Of a stretch of 64,000 nucleotides of DNA, positions 59,862-64,000 are shown piece by piece; positions within the stretch are counted from its first letter, which is position 1; each line of letters begins with the position of its first letter. The notes under the pieces are model-generated. The model saw only the letters and a program-made list of their open reading frames with translations, was not told the DNA's origin and ran no database searches. The DNA is from Paramecium octaurelia (Eukaryota; Ciliophora; Oligohymenophorea; Peniculida; Parameciidae): assembly GCA_905182995.1 (NCBI GenBank), contig CAJJDP010000124.1, forward strand, positions 151,072 through 215,071, written 5' to 3'. Made by a program: the position numbers and the translations under genes.

Positions 59862-61360
59862 ATGAAATCACCTGTAGTAACAGATAATTGCCGTAGAGCT
59901 AAAACAAATCCCGATCAAAGCTCACTACTTAGCTATTCTGTAGCCAAGTCTTGTGCCTCAAGTGTAAATGCATTATTAATTAATAGGAACGAAAAACTTA
60001 AGTCAAAGTAGCCTGCAAAGTCTTATGCGAAATGAGAGAAGATGAATCAAGTAAATTGGCAATGAAATTCACCTAACTAAGAATTGTACTAGCCACTCAA
60101 TCTCTTCTTCATAAATTATAAAAGTATAAATCTTCTAAACTGTAAACATATTTTTGGATTCTATAATAAGAAAGAAAAACTATTTAACCCAATGGCTTCC
60201 TAGATCTTAATCAAACAATATCACTTCCTCCTGCTATGGATGATCTATCCAACAATTAGATCAGAGAATAAATATAGCAGGACTAAAGTCAATAAATACC
60301 CATTGCATCAGCTATTGTACTATCTCACCTCCTGAAGAGACTTGTAAATTAATAATAAAGATTGACTTTGAAGAGGATTAGGGCATAATCAAATTTCATA
60401 AAGGGTATTACGTAAATCAAGAATTTGATCAAAAAATGCCAAAAAAGGACTTTTTATCTGAGTATTCTGAATATAATGAGATGCAATCAGAACAGAAAGG
60501 TGTTTAAAACAAGTGTTCTTGATTAAGATCACGAGATTGTACCTTAAGATCAAATGGAAGAATAAATTATTCAACAACCTGAAGAAATGTCAATGAAGGA
60601 ATAATTAGCTATTAAATTTGCAAGCATTACAATTTTAACTTCTATTTTAAACGAGAAAATAAAAAAACAACAATTTTAATTATTTTTTAATATCATAAAG
60701 GGTCATTTTTAATTAAATAAATAATTAAGTTTCTCGTAAATGAATGAAATTACATAGATATATGAATAATCATTTTTAGATCAAAATCCTATTGCGACAG
60801 GGTCTTAACGTTTGAGTCGAATAATTTAATTGAAATTAAAGGATTACTTTAATGAAATCAGAGCATGTCAAACAACAGGTGAACTCAAAAATGGATATTC
60901 CATTAATACCATACTGCAAAATAAGAATTCGGAATAATCAATGAATAATTCCTATGAGGATCTTTATACATAGAGAGTTCTGCCTTCACAATCTAAGCAA
61001 GATGAAGAGAACAATGAAGAGGAAATCTAAACACTTGGCAATAGTGAATAATTCAAGATGCCATGCTCTTTATAGCACATTACTGATATTGAGGATTCTT
61101 ACTAAAAGTAATCTGAGGAACAAATCGAAGTACCAAAGGAGAGAGTGATTGTTTAGAAGAATAAACATACAGATTTAATAAAGAATGCTGTTAAATCTTA
61201 TTGTACTTAATAGTAGACAAAGCACATTGTTTAAGGAACTCCAAGAACATAACAGCTGGAACAAAAAAAGTAGGAGAATAAAAAATAGGTAGGACTATTC
61301 TATATTCCTCATATAATTGGAGTATGTATGATTGTTTTGATTATTTTGATTTTATAATGA
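59862..61360 (+). CDS. Gln-rich tail-anchored protein (one or two genes)
   Basis: Starts MKSPVVTDNCRRAKTNPDQS. A 23-nt intron follows (GTAAATGCATT...TTAATAG). Around 60320-60350 and 60500-60530 a second and third intron (23 and 28 nt) give the better-looking reading KIDFEEDQGIIKFHKGYYVN and MPKKDFLSEYSEYNEM. The end has a single membrane span (GLFYIPHIIGVCMIVLIILIL) with almost no tail, as in tail-anchored proteins. The AT-rich low-quality stretch at 60655-60740, followed by a fresh ATG (MNEITQIYEQSFLDQNP at about 60741), suggests that two genes may be merged here, but no TGA separates them. No family recognised. Confidence 0.55.
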
Positions 61361-61387
61361 TTTAATATATTATTTAATAAAATAAAT

Positions 61388-62184
61388 ATGTCAGGGGATT
61401 CATCATATTCAGAAGGGGCAGGTTGGATTTAATGGTTTTGCAATATGGAAGATCATCAATTTCTATGTGAAGTTGATAGTGATTTTATAAGAGACAACTT
61501 CAATTTGTATGGATTGAAGAGCAAGTTCAATTTCTATAAGTAAATATCAAAACTCAACAATTAGCGAGGCATTGGATTTGATTTTAAGTTCTGAGACTCC
61601 TGACGATGAAGATTTGGAAGATGAACGTTTCCTGGAGGTTTATCAAGAAGCTACTGATTTGTATGGTTTAATTCATGCCAGATTCATTATCACAGCAAAA
61701 GGTATCAATATACTTTATTGGGCAGGATTGGCATTGATGAAGGATAAGTTCTTATCAGGAAAATTCGGTGCTTGTCCAAGAGTATTATGTGACAGATCAA
61801 ATGTACTTCCTGTAGGAATGAGTGAGGAATTAAGAACTTCTAGAGTGAAAGTATTCTGTCCGAGATGTGAGGAGGTGTACATTCCAAAGAAGAAATGCCC
61901 AGATGTTGATGGGGCATATTTTGGATGTTCATTCCCTTCAATCTTCATCATGGTATGAAGATGGTTAATTTAATAAGAACTTTGTTTAAGAGATTCAAAT
62001 TGCTCCTAATAATCAGCAGTATGTTCCACGAATTTTTGGGTTCAGAGTGTACAAGAAGAAAGGGTCTCGTTATCAAGATACGCAATAGAAACCAGCTGAA
62101 ATCACTCATTATTCTGAGGAACAATTGAAGAAGTTGAGAGGCAAAAATGAATAGCAAAGCAAAGAGGATTATGTTCAAAAGTGA
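61388..62184 (+). CDS. CK2B: Casein kinase II regulatory (beta) subunit
   Basis: About 240 residues with introns of 25, 24 and 25 nt. It dimerises and holds the two catalytic alpha subunits. Landmarks: WIQWFCNMEDHQFLCEVD, DFIRDNFNLYGL, acidic loop ETPDDEDLEDERF, YGLIHARFIITAKGL, zinc site with FGACPRVLC and VKVFCPRCEEVY, then DGAYFGCSFP. All four zinc Cys are present. The C-terminus YVPRIFGFRVYKKKG is followed by a Gln/Lys tail. Start only 27 nt after the previous stop. Confidence 0.95.
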
Positions 62185-62236
62185 ATATAGGTAATTTGTT
62201 TTTATTATTAAAATTTTTAAATCTTTTTTAAATTAA

Positions 62237-62574
62237 ATGCCTAAGGAAATTCAGGATGTTAAGGAGTTCCTCTCACTCATGAAGGGTAGTGACGCATAAG
62301 CTAAAGACTCCAATAAGGAACCAAAAAAGAGTAGAATTTAAAGTCATTTTAATAGATCTCTACATTAAAGAGTCAAAGAAGATCACCAAATTCAAGTTGA
62401 GAGGAAAGAAATACCTCTTCACTTTCAAAACAGCTGATAAGAATAAGGCCTAAAAAATTCAATAAACACTCCCATAAAGTATTTAACCTAATTCACAATT
62501 ACTTAGATGTCAATAAAATAGTTATTGGTGCAGGTGGAAAGAAACAATAAACCAAAAAGAAGTAAAAGAAATGA
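62237..62574 (+). CDS. RPL38: Ribosomal protein eL38
   Basis: About 93 residues with two 28-nt introns. [21 protein letters not shown] matches the eL38 N-terminus (MPxxIxxIKxFL...DA), and [29 protein letters not shown] matches the second half. A basic extension (GGKKQQTKKKQKK) makes it longer than the usual 70-80 residues. The first intron (GTCATTTTAA...TTAAAG) is inferred to join these two halves; the residues between them are less certain. Confidence 0.75.
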
Positions 62575-62639
62575 ACGCTGATTTATTACATATTCAAGAG
62601 TACATTATCTAAGAGCATTTATTTAATTTTTTATTTTTA

Positions 62640-64000
62640 ATGTCGAGTTTTCACAATAGTCACAACAGCGACGACGTTCATTCCCCTAGAATCAAACCAA
62701 AACTAACAGAAGAGCAGAAATTCCATCTCATCAATCAATTCTTTGCTAAAAAACTCAAATTTCCAACACTCACCAATCCAATCATAGATGAAGCCATAAG
62801 TCAAGATTTTATGCCATTTGATGACAAGGATAAAATTTTACGAGATCCCAACAAGCTATCAATTTTCTTTTTAAAACTAGATCCTCAATCTCCTCGCACA
62901 AAAGAAGCCCTGGATTAATTAGAATTAGGCGAGAGTGCATGTCACATATTTACATTTTAGTAGTTTCAAATGCCCGAACTTCATCCCATTCAAAATCTAA
63001 TAAATTATATGAACTACCTTACAGAAAAGTATAAGGAATTGTTGCGAATTGTGAGTACTAGAAATTTGATTAAAAAATAAGAGAAACTATAGAAATCAAA
63101 AAACAATCTCAACAAATCACACACTCAATAAAATACCTCAAGTATCAGTCTCCATTACATGTATCAGGCTTCCTCACTGATGGCGGTGCTCTTGTCATAC
63201 CCACAAAGTTGACCACTATTATGTCAAAATCATTCAATACACGTTCTCTCGATTTCTTATAGATATCCTTTGAAGAGAAACTGGAAATGCAAGCAAAGAA
63301 AAGTTAAGAATACCTACAAACTCTTAGTAGATACAAACAACTGGAAGAGGAAAAGCTTAAATCTTTACACGATTATTATTAGCAAAAAGTTCCTATTATG
63401 GCTAAAAAGGTAGAAGCAGTTAAACAAATGAATAGAATGTAATAAATCAATAAATTGCCTTAGTAAACAATAAGAACGAAAGAAAATCTTTTAAGATCGC
63501 CAGAGGAGGACTCTAGAAAAGATACATGAATTAGAAGTCAAAGACAGAGAATAAAGAGTCAAAATACAGGAGTACTTGCATAAGAAGCAAGAAATCACTT
63601 AACAAAATAAAATTTAATTTAATTCCCAATACAATCAAGAGTTGAGAGAATAGCAGGAGAGAAACTAAAGGAAAGAAGAGGAGAGGAGAGAAAAGAAGAA
63701 ATTGGCTATTTATATGGAAGATTAATAGATTGAATAGATTATGGAGAAGTAAATGGAGAAGGAGTATGTGACAGAGTAATAACTATAAAAATTAAAAGAT
63801 GAAATTAATCAAAAAAGACAAATGAGTCTTTAGAAATAAGAATATGTGTAGTAAAAGGTAATGTAAACTCAGATTGAATATCAATAAAATAAGCTTGAAT
63901 AATACATTAAATTTGCTGATTTGAGTAATAAGATGGTTGAGGAATAAATGTAAATCAAGAATGAATAATTAGAACAGGTAAAAACTAAATTAGCTACTTA
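62640..64000 (+). CDS. Coiled-coil protein, C-terminus cut by window edge
   Basis: Starts MSSFHNSHNSDDVHSPRIK and runs to the right edge; at least 435 residues. Introns of 29 nt (GTACTAGAAA...AAGAG) and 25 nt (GTAATAAATC...CCTTAG) keep the frame. The N-terminal 150 residues are mixed helical (FHLINQFFAKKLKFPTL) and include a small folded patch (SPLHVSGFLTDGGALVI). From about residue 250 it becomes a long Glu/Gln/Lys/Arg coiled coil (QERNQRKEEERREKKKLAIY). The layout suggests a cytoskeletal or axonemal structural protein. No named family. Confidence 0.75.

Overview
The window reads as macronuclear chromosome DNA of a Paramecium-type ciliate. Three features of the sequence show this. Every convincing gene uses TAA and TAG as glutamine and stops only at TGA. 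Coding frames are interrupted by tiny GT...AG introns, mostly 19-32 nt with a few of 36-47 nt. The DNA is AT-rich and genes are packed on both strands with almost no space between them. Read with the standard code, nearly every gene falls apart, so the genes below were rebuilt by hand with ciliate code 6 and small-intron splicing. I see no tRNA, rRNA, CRISPR array, transposon or G-rich telomere repeat.

Layout. 1-5.5 kb (minus): two unknown genes, a coiled-coil protein, a NEK-like kinase and a WD40 protein. 5.5-7.8 kb (plus): a DHHC palmitoyltransferase and the axonemal protein CFAP144. 8.7-16.3 kb (minus): an F-BAR/TBC fusion, arginyltransferase ATE1, histone H2A, a divergent peptide deformylase and an unknown protein. 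16.6-27.5 kb: a duplicated TIM21/COA1-like protein, a large C2 protein, ATG8, a zinc-finger/vWA protein and a secreted GH31 glucosidase. 28.4-36 kb (plus): a Myb/SANT protein, an unknown helical protein, a ubiquitin-fold-like protein and a CAMK-type kinase. 36-44 kb: a Gln/Ser-rich protein, D-aminoacyl-tRNA deacylase, a small gene, an MGxC-type protein and a coiled-coil protein. 44-52 kb: an MGxC protein, a Rab GTPase, a secreted acidic protein, a TTLL glutamylase/ligase, a Cys-rich membrane protein, deoxyhypusine synthase and a TRAF-type zinc finger. 52-59 kb (minus): a coiled-coil protein, two abutting EF-hand/acidic proteins and a PTB-like RNA-binding protein. 59.9-64 kb (plus): a tail-anchored protein, CK2 beta, eL38 and a coiled-coil protein cut by the window end.

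The genes are mainly housekeeping or ciliary and do not form an operon. The most interesting points are architectural. There are three divergent gene pairs whose start codons are only 15-16 A/T bases apart, an F-BAR plus TBC fusion, three proteins starting MGxC alongside a DHHC acyltransferase, a tandem ubiquitin-fold-like protein, a duplicated TIM21/COA1-like protein, and several possible decayed genes. No clear new multi-gene system was found. All products are inferred from motifs read by eye.
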